Source: Paracoccaceae bacterium (GTDB lineage: Bacteria; Pseudomonadota; Alphaproteobacteria; Rhodobacterales; Rhodobacteraceae). Taken from it: a DNA stretch of 12,449 nt. The stretch covers positions 1 to 12,449 of the forward strand of contig SLKW01000382.1 in the NCBI GenBank assembly GCA_007134405.1, written 5' to 3'. The notes beneath the pieces are model-generated. The model was not told the DNA's origin and did no database searches. It saw only the letters and a list, made by a program, of their open reading frames with translations. The translations under genes were made by a program, and so were the position numbers. The stretch's first letter is position 1, and each line of letters starts with the position of its first letter. Positions 5,317 to 11,828 of this stretch are shown here, piece after piece.

Positions 5317-7401
5317 CTATTCCGCGGCGATCTTGAAGATCGGCTTCATGCGGGCGCGTTCTTCTGCCGAGAGGTGGCATTTGGAGTAATGGCCCTCGCC
5401 CAGCTTGGCCAGCGGCGGCACCTCGGTCTCGCAGAGATTGCCGGGCACGCGCTCCTTCCAGCGGCAGCGGGTCTGGAACGGGCAGCCCGGCGGCGGGTTC
5501 ATCGCCGAGGGGATGTCGCCTTCGAGCACGATGCGCTCTTTCTCGACATTCACGTCGGCTATGGGAACGGCGGAGAGCAGCGCCTCGGTATAGGGGTGAT
5601 AGGGCGGGTTGAAGACCTGCTCGGTCGAGCCGAGCTCGACCACGTGGCCGAGATACATGACCATGACCCGGTCCGACAGGTAGCGCACGATGCTCAAATC
5701 GTGGCTGATGAACAGAAGCGTCGTGTGGTTCTGGCGCTGGATGTCCATCAGAAGCTCGGTCACCGCAGCCTGCACCGACACGTCGAGCGCCGAGACCGGC
5801 TCGTCGGCGACGACGACCTTGGCGTTGCCGGCAAAGGCCCGCGCGATCCCCACCCGCTGCTTCTGCCCGCCCGAAAGCTGCCGCGGCATGCGGCCCGCGA
5901 ACTCGCGCGGCAGTTTCACAAGATCGAGAAGTTCCAGCATTCGCTGGTGACGCTCCTTGTCATTCTTGCCGATCTTGAAGATCTCGAGCGCGCGGATGAT
6001 CTGCCGTCCCACGGTCATCGACGGGTTGAGCGTGTCAAACGGGTTTTGAAAGACCATCTGCAACGACGACACCGTGTCGGTACTGCGCTTCTCGATCGGG
6101 GTCGATTGCACGGATTGGTCGAAGAGCATGATCTTGCCGCCGGTCGCGGTCTCGAGCCCCATGAGCACCTTGGCGAAGGTGGACTTGCCGCAGCCGGATT
6201 CGCCGACGATGGCCAGCGTCTCGCCTTCGCGGGCGTCGAAGCTGAGCGTCTCGTTGGCCTTGACGACTTTCGTGTCGCCGCCGGAAAACAGCGACGAGGC
6301 CGAAACCTGGTAATATTTGCGCACGTCATCCATGCGCAGGATCACCTCGCCGATCTTGCCGCGGTCATGTTTTGCCTCGACCGGCGGCGGCGAGGCCCAG
6401 TCGATTTCCTTGATCCGCAGGCAGCGCGAATCATGGCGGTTGTCGCCCGGCACCGTTTCCATTGGAATCTCGGTCGCGTTGCAGCGCCCGTCGATGAAAT
6501 AGTCGCAGCGCGGGCCGAAATTGCAGCCCGGCGGGCGTTCATGCGGCAGGGGGAAATTGCCGGGGATGGCGCGCAGGGGGCGTTCGGTCTTGTTCGCGCT
6601 GGGCAGCGGGATCGCCCGGAACAGCGCCTGCGTGTAGGGGTGGCGCATGCGGTTGAAGACGTCGCTGATATTGCCGGTCTCGACCGCCTCGCCCGAATAC
6701 ATCACCGTGATGCGGTCGCAGGCCTCGCGGATGAGGCCCAGATTGTGGCTGATGAACAGCATCGAGGTGCCGTATTTCTTGCCGAGTTCCTTGACCAGTT
6801 CCACGATCCCCGCCTCGACCGTGACATCGAGCGCGGTGGTGGGTTCGTCGAGGATCAGAAGCGCCGGGTGCGACATGAGCGCCATCGCGATGACGATGCG
6901 TTGCTGCTGGCCGCCCGAAAGCTGGTGCGGATAGCTGTCGAGGATGCGGTCGGGGTCGGGCAGGCGCACGTCGGCGATAAGCTGGCGGGCGAGTTTGCGC
7001 GCCGCGCCGCGCGCCATGCGCTGATGGATCATCGGCACTTCCATCATCTGCCGGCCGACCTTCATGGCCGGGTTCAGGCTGGCCATCGGTTCCTGGTAGA
7101 TCATCGCGATTTCGGAGCCGCGCAGCTTGCGCAGCCCGGAGTCGGGCATGTGGGTCAAGTCCTTGCCCTTGAAGCGGATCGAGCCGCTGACGATGCGCCC
7201 GTTGACGCCGAGATCGCGCATCACGGCGAGCGCCACGGTGGACTTGCCGCAGCCGGATTCGCCCACCAGCCCCATCGATTCGCCCGGCAGGACGGTGCAG
7301 GAGAAATCCATCACCGCGGGGATTTCGCGCAGGCGGGTGAAGAAGGAGATCGACAGATTCTCGATCTCGAGGATGGGCCGGGAGGGATCGTGGTCAGCCA
7401 T
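5317..7401 (-). CDS. fused double ATPase of a peptide/nickel-type ABC importer (DppD-DppF fusion)
   Basis: 694 residues from the ATG at 7401; the frame is open to 7482, but the family-like sequence (ILEIENLSISF) starts just after this ATG. It powers uptake through the two permeases encoded upstream. Domain 1 (DppD-like): Walker A GESGCGKST 47-55, Q-loop Q103, signature LSGGQQQR 161-168, Walker B LLILDEP 181-187 with E186, switch H219. Domain 2 (DppF-like): Walker A GESGCGKST 400-408, Q452, LSGGQKQR 509-516, VVVADEP 529-535 with E534, H568. All catalytic residues are intact in both halves, so both sites should hydrolyse ATP. After each domain comes the OppD/DppD C-terminal extension with a cysteine cluster (C293, C299, C307, C327; C640, C646, C657, C675), which binds a [4Fe-4S] cluster in at least one studied DppD. 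The gene is separated from the permease genes by 269 bases holding an opposite-strand small gene. Confidence 0.93.
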   Translation of the reverse strand: MADHDPSRPILEIENLSISFFTRLREIPAVMDFSCTVLPGESMGLVGESGCGKSTVALAVMRDLGVNGRIVSGSIRFKGKDLTHMPDSGLRKLRGSEIAMIYQEPMASLNPAMKVGRQMMEVPMIHQRMARGAARKLARQLIADVRLPDPDRILDSYPHQLSGGQQQRIVIAMALMSHPALLILDEPTTALDVTVEAGIVELVKELGKKYGTSMLFISHNLGLIREACDRITVMYSGEAVETGNISDVFNRMRHPYTQALFRAIPLPSANKTERPLRAIPGNFPLPHERPPGCNFGPRCDYFIDGRCNATEIPMETVPGDNRHDSRCLRIKEIDWASPPPVEAKHDRGKIGEVILRMDDVRKYYQVSASSLFSGGDTKVVKANETLSFDAREGETLAIVGESGCGKSTFAKVLMGLETATGGKIMLFDQSVQSTPIEKRSTDTVSSLQMVFQNPFDTLNPSMTVGRQIIRALEIFKIGKNDKERHQRMLELLDLVKLPREFAGRMPRQLSGGQKQRVGIARAFAGNAKVVVADEPVSALDVSVQAAVTELLMDIQRQNHTTLLFISHDLSIVRYLSDRVMVMYLGHVVELGSTEQVFNPPYHPYTEALLSAVPIADVNVEKERIVLEGDIPSAMNPPPGCPFQTRCRWKERVPGNLCETEVPPLAKLGEGHYSKCHLSAEERARMKPIFKIAAE

Positions 7402-7454
7402 GCGCGCGCCCCCGGGGCGTTGAAGGGTGGCCGACAAAAAAGTGACGCGCCGCT

Positions 7455-7479
7455 GGAACCGCCGCCCGGCGGGAGGGTT
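7455..7479 (+). promoter_or_regulatory. ECF/EcfG-like promoter candidate for the 24-codon gene
   Basis: GGAAC at 7455-7459, 16 bases, then GGTT at 7476-7479. The alphaproteobacterial general-stress sigma factor EcfG recognises GGAAC-N16/17-CGTT; only the first base of the -10 element differs here. Transcription would start near 7486, leaving about 23 bases of leader before the ATG at 7509. Many Rhodobacterales lack EcfG, so another ECF sigma factor may be involved, or the match may be chance. Confidence 0.4.
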
Positions 7480-7508
7480 CATTATTCAAATCGAAAGGAG
7501 ATCTGAAC

Positions 7509-7583
7509 ATGCCAATCATCCTATGGCTCCTCGGCGTACCGCTGTCGATCATCATTCTGTTGCTGCTTTTCGGCGTGCTCTGA
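7509..7583 (+). CDS. 24-residue hydrophobic membrane peptide (unannotated small gene)
   Basis: ATG at 7509, TGA at 7581-7583; 24 residues starting MPIILWLLGVPL and followed by a second run of isoleucine and leucine ending LLFGVL. It has no charged residue, so essentially the whole peptide is one membrane-spanning segment with a G-V-P kink in the middle. The ribosome-binding site AAAGGAG (7494-7500) lies 8 bases before the ATG and is among the best in the window. An ECF-type promoter candidate lies upstream and a strong hairpin 22 bases after the stop. It is the only plus-strand gene here, placed between the permease and ATPase genes, whose joint transcript would be antisense to it. I have an impression that similar tiny peptides occur in alphaproteobacteria, but know no function. 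It could regulate the neighbouring transporter or act in envelope stress; both are guesses. Confidence 0.72.
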   Translation: MPIILWLLGVPLSIIILLLLFGVL

Positions 7584-7605
7584 CAATCCGTTTGTTTGCG
7601 ACACC

Positions 7606-7637
7606 AAGGGGCGGCGCCGGTTCCGGCGGCGCCCCTT
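7606..7637. terminator. strong hairpin between converging small gene and permease gene (bidirectional terminator)
   Basis: AAGGGGCGGCGCCGG (7606-7620), TT, then CCGGCGGCGCCCCTT (7623-7637): a 15-bp stem with one G-G mismatch. It lies 22 bases after the stop of the plus-strand small gene and 33 bases after the stop of the minus-strand permease gene, the usual place for a shared terminator of converging genes. Both flanks have only scattered T residues (CGCGTTT on the plus side), so it may leak. If it stops minus-strand transcription, the ATPase gene needs its own promoter. Confidence 0.6.
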
Positions 7638-7670
7638 CGCGTTTCAGGCATTGGCGTCGGGTCTGGCATG

Positions 7671-8831
7671 TCAGTCCCTCAGGCTTTCTTCGCGCAACCC
7701 GTCGGCCAGCAGGTTCAGCCCCAGCACCAGCGACATGAGCGAGAGCGCCGGCACCAGCGCCGGATGCGGATAGACGGTCAGCAGGCGGCGGCCGTCGTTG
7801 ATGGTCGATCCCCAGTCAGGGCTTTCGGGGCTGACGCCGAGGCCGAAGAAGCCGAGCGTGCCCAGAAGGATCGTCGTGTAGCCGATACGCAGGCAGAAAT
7901 CGACGATCAGCGGCCCGCGGGCATTGGGCAGGATTTCCCACATCATGATGTACCACGGCCCCTCACCCCGCGTCTGCGCGGCGGCGACGTAGTCGCGCGT
8001 GCGGATGTCCATGGTGATGCCGCGCACGATCCGGAAGACGGTGGGCGCGTTGACGAAGACGACGGCGACGAAGACGTTGAGAAGGTTGGCGCGCATCCCC
8101 CAGACGCCCAGCGGGTCGGCGTTGAACGCCAGCCCCGAATAGGCCCAGAAGCCGACCAGCAGCGCCGCGCCCACGAAGAGGTTGCGCTTGAGAGGCTGTG
8201 TGAAGTAGCGCGCGTTGAGAAGCACCATCACGAACAGGACCGGCACCAGGAACAGGATGCCCGCCATCACCGTCGGAATGGCCGTCTGCTGGATTTCCGG
8301 CGCCACCAGCAGGAAGAACAGCAGGATGACCGGGAAGGCCAGCACGAGGTTGGCAAGGAAGGTCAGCCCGGTGTCGAGCCTGCCGCCGAAATATCCCGCG
8401 GGCAGGCCCAGCGAGATGCCGATCATGAACGAGATCATCGCCGCGAAGGGGGCGATGGTCAGCACCTCGCGCGCCCCCATCACCGCGCGCGAGAAGACGT
8501 CGCGCGCCAGGCTGTCGCCGCCGAGCAGGTAATGCGGGTATTGCGCGCCCGGGGTCGGCAGGGCCGAGCCGGGCGGCGCGTTGCGCATGCCCCTCAACTG
8601 CGCGAGCGGGTCGTGGGTGATGATGAAATCCGCGAAGATGGCGGTGAACACCCAGAACATGACCAGCGCGAAGCCGACCATGCCGACATAGGAGTCAAAG
8701 AGCTTGCCATATAGGCCGAGGCGCCGCTTGAACCGGATCGAGAGCGCGAAGACGACGATCAGCGCAATCCAGACCGGCAGCAATTGCTGCGCGATCCGGC
8801 CAATGATCGAAAGCCATGCGAGTTGCTCCAC
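7671..8831 (-). CDS. DppC/OppC-like ABC importer permease with extra membrane segments
   Basis: 386 residues, starting with GTG at 8831-8829; TAAGGAGG, which overlaps the stop codon of the preceding permease gene, lies about 8 bases before it and decides the start. This is one of two inner-membrane channel subunits. The binding-protein-dependent transport loop, which contacts the ATPase, is at about 281-308 (YVAAAQTRGEG...ILPNARGPL). LLGGDSLARDVFSR (102-115) and GLGVSPESPDWGSTINDGR (330-348) are typical DppC motifs. DppC proteins are usually about 280-300 residues with six membrane spans. Here there is an added N-terminal hydrophobic segment (17-31) followed by basic residues (RFKRR), and an insertion of about 75 residues with two hydrophobic segments (about 185-205 and 219-236) between the third and fourth core spans. 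The reading frame is continuous, so this is a variant, not a frameshift. Confidence 0.9.
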   Translation of the reverse strand: MEQLAWLSIIGRIAQQLLPVWIALIVVFALSIRFKRRLGLYGKLFDSYVGMVGFALVMFWVFTAIFADFIITHDPLAQLRGMRNAPPGSALPTPGAQYPHYLLGGDSLARDVFSRAVMGAREVLTIAPFAAMISFMIGISLGLPAGYFGGRLDTGLTFLANLVLAFPVILLFFLLVAPEIQQTAIPTVMAGILFLVPVLFVMVLLNARYFTQPLKRNLFVGAALLVGFWAYSGLAFNADPLGVWGMRANLLNVFVAVVFVNAPTVFRIVRGITMDIRTRDYVAAAQTRGEGPWYIMMWEILPNARGPLIVDFCLRIGYTTILLGTLGFFGLGVSPESPDWGSTINDGRRLLTVYPHPALVPALSLMSLVLGLNLLADGLREESLRD

Positions 8832-8844
8832 GCGTCCGCCCTCC

Positions 8845-9927
8845 TTACGTCACGCGGATGCGCGGGTTGAGATAAACATAGCCGATGTCCGAGATCAGCT
8901 GCGTCAGCAGCACCACGATCACCGCGACGACCGAGGCGGCGAGCAGAAGCTCGATGTCGTTGTTCACCGCCGCCTCGAACAGCGTCCAGCCGAAGCCGGG
9001 ATAGCTGAACAGCACCTCGACGATGACGACGCCGTTCAGAAGCCAGGGGATCTGCAGCATGATCACCGTGAAGGGTGCGATCAGCGCGTTCCTGAGCGCG
9101 TGCTTGAGCACGATGTTGGGAAAGGTCACGCCCTTGAGCCGTGCCGTGCGGATGTATTGCTGCGTCATCACCTCGGTCATCGAGGCGCGCGTGATCCGGG
9201 CGATGTAGCCCATCCCGTAAAGCGCGATGGTCATGACCGGCAAGGTGAAGTTCCAAAAGGTGATCCCTTCGAGCGCCGAACGGGCATTGCCCTGGAACAG
9301 CACCGGCGCGTCCATCAGCCCCCATTGATTGAGGAGCGGCGACAGGCCCACGGTCGAGGAGGCCAGCAGCGCGATGAAGAGCACGCCCGAGACGTATTCC
9401 GGCGTCGCCGTCGAGGCGATGGCGAAGGTCGACAACGATCGGTCGGTGCGTGAGCCCTCGCGCATGCCCGCCAGAATCCCGACGATCAGCGCCATCGGCA
9501 CCATGACGATCAGCACCCAGAGCATCAGCATCCCGGTGGCGCCGAGGCGCGCCCCGATCACCTCGCCGACAGGGGCGCGGAACCGGGTCGAATGGCCCCA
9601 GTAGCCCTGCAGGATGCCGCACCGCTCGCCCGCCGCCTCCACGCCCCTCACCCCAACGCAACGTCCACGAATGGTGCCGTCGGGCTCCTCGCGGACCCAG
9701 CCCGGAACGACGCCCAGCCATTCGCCGTAGCGCACCAGCATCGGCTGGTTGTAGCCGTGCCGATCCAGCCATCGTGCCACCTCGGCATCCGAGATGCGCG
9801 TGCCCGCCTGCGTCTTGGCCAGCGTCTCGAGCTTGGCTGGCAGGTTGGTCAGGTAGAAGACGACGAAGGTGAGGCAGATCGCCGTCACCAGCATGACACC
9901 GATGCGGCGAGCAAGAAACAGGAGCAT
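8845..9927 (-). CDS. DppB/OppB-like ABC importer permease
   Basis: 360 residues from the ATG at 9927, preceded by GAGAGGGGACACG. The frame could start at a TTG at 9954, but this ATG gives the standard DppB N-terminus MLLFLARRIGVMLV. Partner of the DppC-like permease. Membrane spans are recognisable near 9-27, 127-154, 169-193, 229-246, 284-305 and 329-350. The transport loop YIRTARLKGVTFPNIVLKHA (258-277) contacts the ATPase, and FSYPGFGWTLFEA (307-319) is a strong family motif. The large first periplasmic loop (about 30-125) contains two cysteines, C90 and C103, inside a short insert (RGRCVGVRG...GERCG) just before the usual W-G segment; they could form a disulfide. The gene ends 13 bases before the DppC-like gene, so the two are translated as a pair. 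Confidence 0.92.
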   Translation of the reverse strand: MLLFLARRIGVMLVTAICLTFVVFYLTNLPAKLETLAKTQAGTRISDAEVARWLDRHGYNQPMLVRYGEWLGVVPGWVREEPDGTIRGRCVGVRGVEAAGERCGILQGYWGHSTRFRAPVGEVIGARLGATGMLMLWVLIVMVPMALIVGILAGMREGSRTDRSLSTFAIASTATPEYVSGVLFIALLASSTVGLSPLLNQWGLMDAPVLFQGNARSALEGITFWNFTLPVMTIALYGMGYIARITRASMTEVMTQQYIRTARLKGVTFPNIVLKHALRNALIAPFTVIMLQIPWLLNGVVIVEVLFSYPGFGWTLFEAAVNNDIELLLAASVVAVIVVLLTQLISDIGYVYLNPRIRVT

Positions 9928-9999
9928 CGTGTCCCCTCTCACTGGGTCCGGCAATCCGTGGGCGTGACCTCAGGATCGGCGAACCGGGCGGGATGCGAG

Positions 10000-10025
10000 C
10001 GGGCGCGGGGAAGACCCCGCGCCCG
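10000..10025 (-). terminator. hairpin between binding-protein gene and permease genes
   Basis: CGGGCGCGGGG (10000-10010), loop AAGA, CCCCGCGCCCG (10015-10025): a perfect 11-bp GC stem that begins 5 bases after the stop codon of the binding-protein gene. No T-run follows on the minus strand. Stem-loops in this place often protect the binding-protein part of the mRNA or stop some transcripts, so that binding protein is made in excess over permease. That role is inferred from position. Confidence 0.5.
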
Positions 10026-10030
10026 AGACG

Positions 10031-11665
10031 TCACGACTTCCAGTAATACTGGTAATGGACCTCGAAGGTCGGATGCATTTCGGCGTTGTGGATGCCGGGC
10101 CGCGCATGGCGGAAGAGCGAGCGCCAGTAGGGCTGGATGAGCACGCCCTCTTCGCGCATGATCTGCTGCAGGCGCGCCATTACTTCGCGGCGTTCGTCGG
10201 CATCGGCGATCCCGTTCGCCTCGGCGAGAGTTTCGTCGAATTCCTCGTTCGAGAAGGCGGTCTCATTCCACGCCTCGCCCGAGCGGTAGGCGAGGTTGAG
10301 CACCTGCACGCCCAGCGGCCGCATCGCCCAGCTCGTCGCCGAAAACGGATAGGTGAGCCAGTCGTTCCAGAAGGTCGCGCCGGGCAGGATCGTGCGGTTG
10401 ATCGTGATGCCGGCGGCGCGGATCTGGGCGGCGACGTTGTCGCAGGTCGCGGTGTGGAACGATTCGTCCGAGGAGATCAGCTCGAACTCGTAATCCCCGA
10501 AGCCGGCCTCTTCGAGCATCTCGCGGGCGGCATCCGGGTCGTATTCGGGTGGGTCCATCTCGGCGTATTCGGGATGGATCGGGCAGACATGGTGGTTTTC
10601 GGCCACGACGCCCTGGTCGTTGTAGCCAAGCTCCAGCACCGTTTCGTTGTCGACGGCCATTTGCAGGGCGCGACGCACATCGCGATTGTCGTAGGGCGGG
10701 CTTTCCTGGTTGAAGCGCACGGCGAGCGTCGCCGCGGTCACCGCCTCGGTCTGCTCCATCCCGATGGCGGTGAAAATGTCGAGGAAATCGCCGGTCGTCT
10801 CATAGAGCATGTCGATCTCGTCCCCCTCGGCCGAGGCGACCCAGGCGGAAGGATCGGTGCCCAGATCGATGAATTCGATCCGGTCGAGCCAGGCGCCGTT
10901 GCCCTCGTTCCACCAGGTGTGGTCGGGGTTCCGCTCGACCACCGCGCCGATCCCGGTCTGGTGGCTGACCGGACGGTAGGGGCCGGTGCCGATCGGGTTG
11001 CCGATGGGATCGCCATCGAAGGACGGGTGCACAACCGCCGCGGGATAATCGGCGAGGTTCACGATCATGGCGATGTCGGGGCGGTCCAGGTGCAGCCGGA
11101 GAGTATGCTCATCGACGACCTCGACCGCGCCGTCGCGCAGGCGCCCGTCTTCCGAGATCGCTACCATCCGCGAGACCATCGAGTTGCCCTCGACCGATGC
11201 ATCGGCCCAGCGTTCGAAATTGTGGGCGACATCCTCGGCGGTGAACGGATCGCCGTTGTTCCAGGTCACGCCCTGACGGATGTTCAGGGTGTATTCGGTC
11301 GCGTCCTCGTTCGCTTCCCAGCTTTCCAGCAGGATCGGGGTCAGGGAGCCGTCGCGCTCGTACTGGACCATGTATTCCAGCCAGCCGCGGCAGACATTGG
11401 CCAGTTCCGACCAGTCCCAGGTGCGCGGGTCACGCTGGGCGCGGATGTCCATTTGAATCCGCAATTCGCCGCCCTCCTGCGGCGTGTCGGCGCGCGCCGC
11501 CGGCGCAGCGAGGCCGATCAGGCCGTAGGCAGCCGTCGCGGAGACCCCGAGGGCCGTGGCGCGGGTGAGAAATTCGCGGCGGTCGAGTTTGCCTTCAAGG
11601 CATTCGCGCGCATACATCCGCGCGGCCGGATGCACCGCGCGCTTTGCGGTCTGAAAATCGGTCAT
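10031..11665 (-). CDS. periplasmic solute-binding protein of the ABC importer (SBP family 5), Tat-exported
   Basis: 544 residues. Captures the substrate in the periplasm and delivers it to the permease pair. The N-terminus has a twin-arginine motif DRREFLT (28-34) after a long positively charged n-region, a hydrophobic stretch (LGVSATAAYGLIGLAAPA), and a probable cleavage site AARA before D60, so it is probably exported folded. The mature part has SBP_5 hallmarks: PILLESWEANEDATEYTLNIRQGVTW (continuous from 110), NNGDPFTAEDVAHNFERW, IGNPIGTGPYR, and RRALQMAVDN. These proteins bind peptides, nickel chelates, opines or sugars, and the sequence alone does not say which. ATG at 11665 follows AGGGAGACTTCC. 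An 11-bp hairpin follows the stop and permease genes come next. The upstream 163-base gap may hold its own promoter, but none is clear. Confidence 0.93.
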   Translation of the reverse strand: MTDFQTAKRAVHPAARMYARECLEGKLDRREFLTRATALGVSATAAYGLIGLAAPAARADTPQEGGELRIQMDIRAQRDPRTWDWSELANVCRGWLEYMVQYERDGSLTPILLESWEANEDATEYTLNIRQGVTWNNGDPFTAEDVAHNFERWADASVEGNSMVSRMVAISEDGRLRDGAVEVVDEHTLRLHLDRPDIAMIVNLADYPAAVVHPSFDGDPIGNPIGTGPYRPVSHQTGIGAVVERNPDHTWWNEGNGAWLDRIEFIDLGTDPSAWVASAEGDEIDMLYETTGDFLDIFTAIGMEQTEAVTAATLAVRFNQESPPYDNRDVRRALQMAVDNETVLELGYNDQGVVAENHHVCPIHPEYAEMDPPEYDPDAAREMLEEAGFGDYEFELISSDESFHTATCDNVAAQIRAAGITINRTILPGATFWNDWLTYPFSATSWAMRPLGVQVLNLAYRSGEAWNETAFSNEEFDETLAEANGIADADERREVMARLQQIMREEGVLIQPYWRSLFRHARPGIHNAEMHPTFEVHYQYYWKS

Positions 11666-11679
11666 GGAAGTCTCCCTGT

Positions 11680-11697
11680 GTGTACGACACTTCGTGT
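11680..11697. promoter_or_regulatory. alternating GTGT/ACAC dyads in the leader of the binding-protein gene
   Basis: GTGT-ACG-ACAC-TTC-GTGT: three 4-base half sites in alternating orientation, each 3 bases apart, 15-32 bases upstream of the binding-protein start codon. It may be an operator or a small leader hairpin near the ribosome-binding site. The half sites are short, so chance is a real alternative. Confidence 0.25.
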
Positions 11698-11828
11698 TCT
11701 TTGTCTGCCGACCGGCGCCAACGCGGCGCTGCCGGGACGTTGCCCGAAAGGTCGCGTCACCCCCTGCGACGTCAGTTCATCCAAGCGCGGCCTTGAATGT
11801 TTTGCAACCAGTTTTTCCGCCATCGGGT

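Noticed and set aside
5096..5380. Minus-strand frame ending LALSEAHAKGA after the ATPase gene as a remnant gene
   Set aside because: The tail looks faintly protein-like, but it begins inside the ATPase gene in another frame, has no ribosome-binding site of its own and matches nothing I recognise.
7433..7470. Intrinsic terminator with a six-T run on the minus strand upstream of the ATPase gene
   Set aside because: A T6 run (7433-7438 on the complement) follows GC-rich sequence, but no single clear stem ends next to it and the placement would block the ATPase gene; possibly a leader attenuator, not supportable from sequence alone.
5080..7506. 808-codon plus-strand frame opposite the ATPase gene
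   Set aside because: Shadow of the double ATPase; its composition (Asp/His/Arg/Gly repeats) follows from the opposite strand's codon positions, and nearly all catalytic motifs lie on the minus strand.
9928..9954. TTG start giving a 9-residue longer DppB-like permease
   Set aside because: A weaker start codon, while the internal ATG has GAGAGGGGACACG directly upstream and gives the standard DppB N-terminus.
11790..11826. Sigma-54 or sigma-70 promoter upstream of the binding-protein gene
   Set aside because: The GG-to-GC spacing is off for sigma-54, and the TTGCAA plus TTGGAT pair at 17 bases matches only three of six -10 positions; too weak to annotate.
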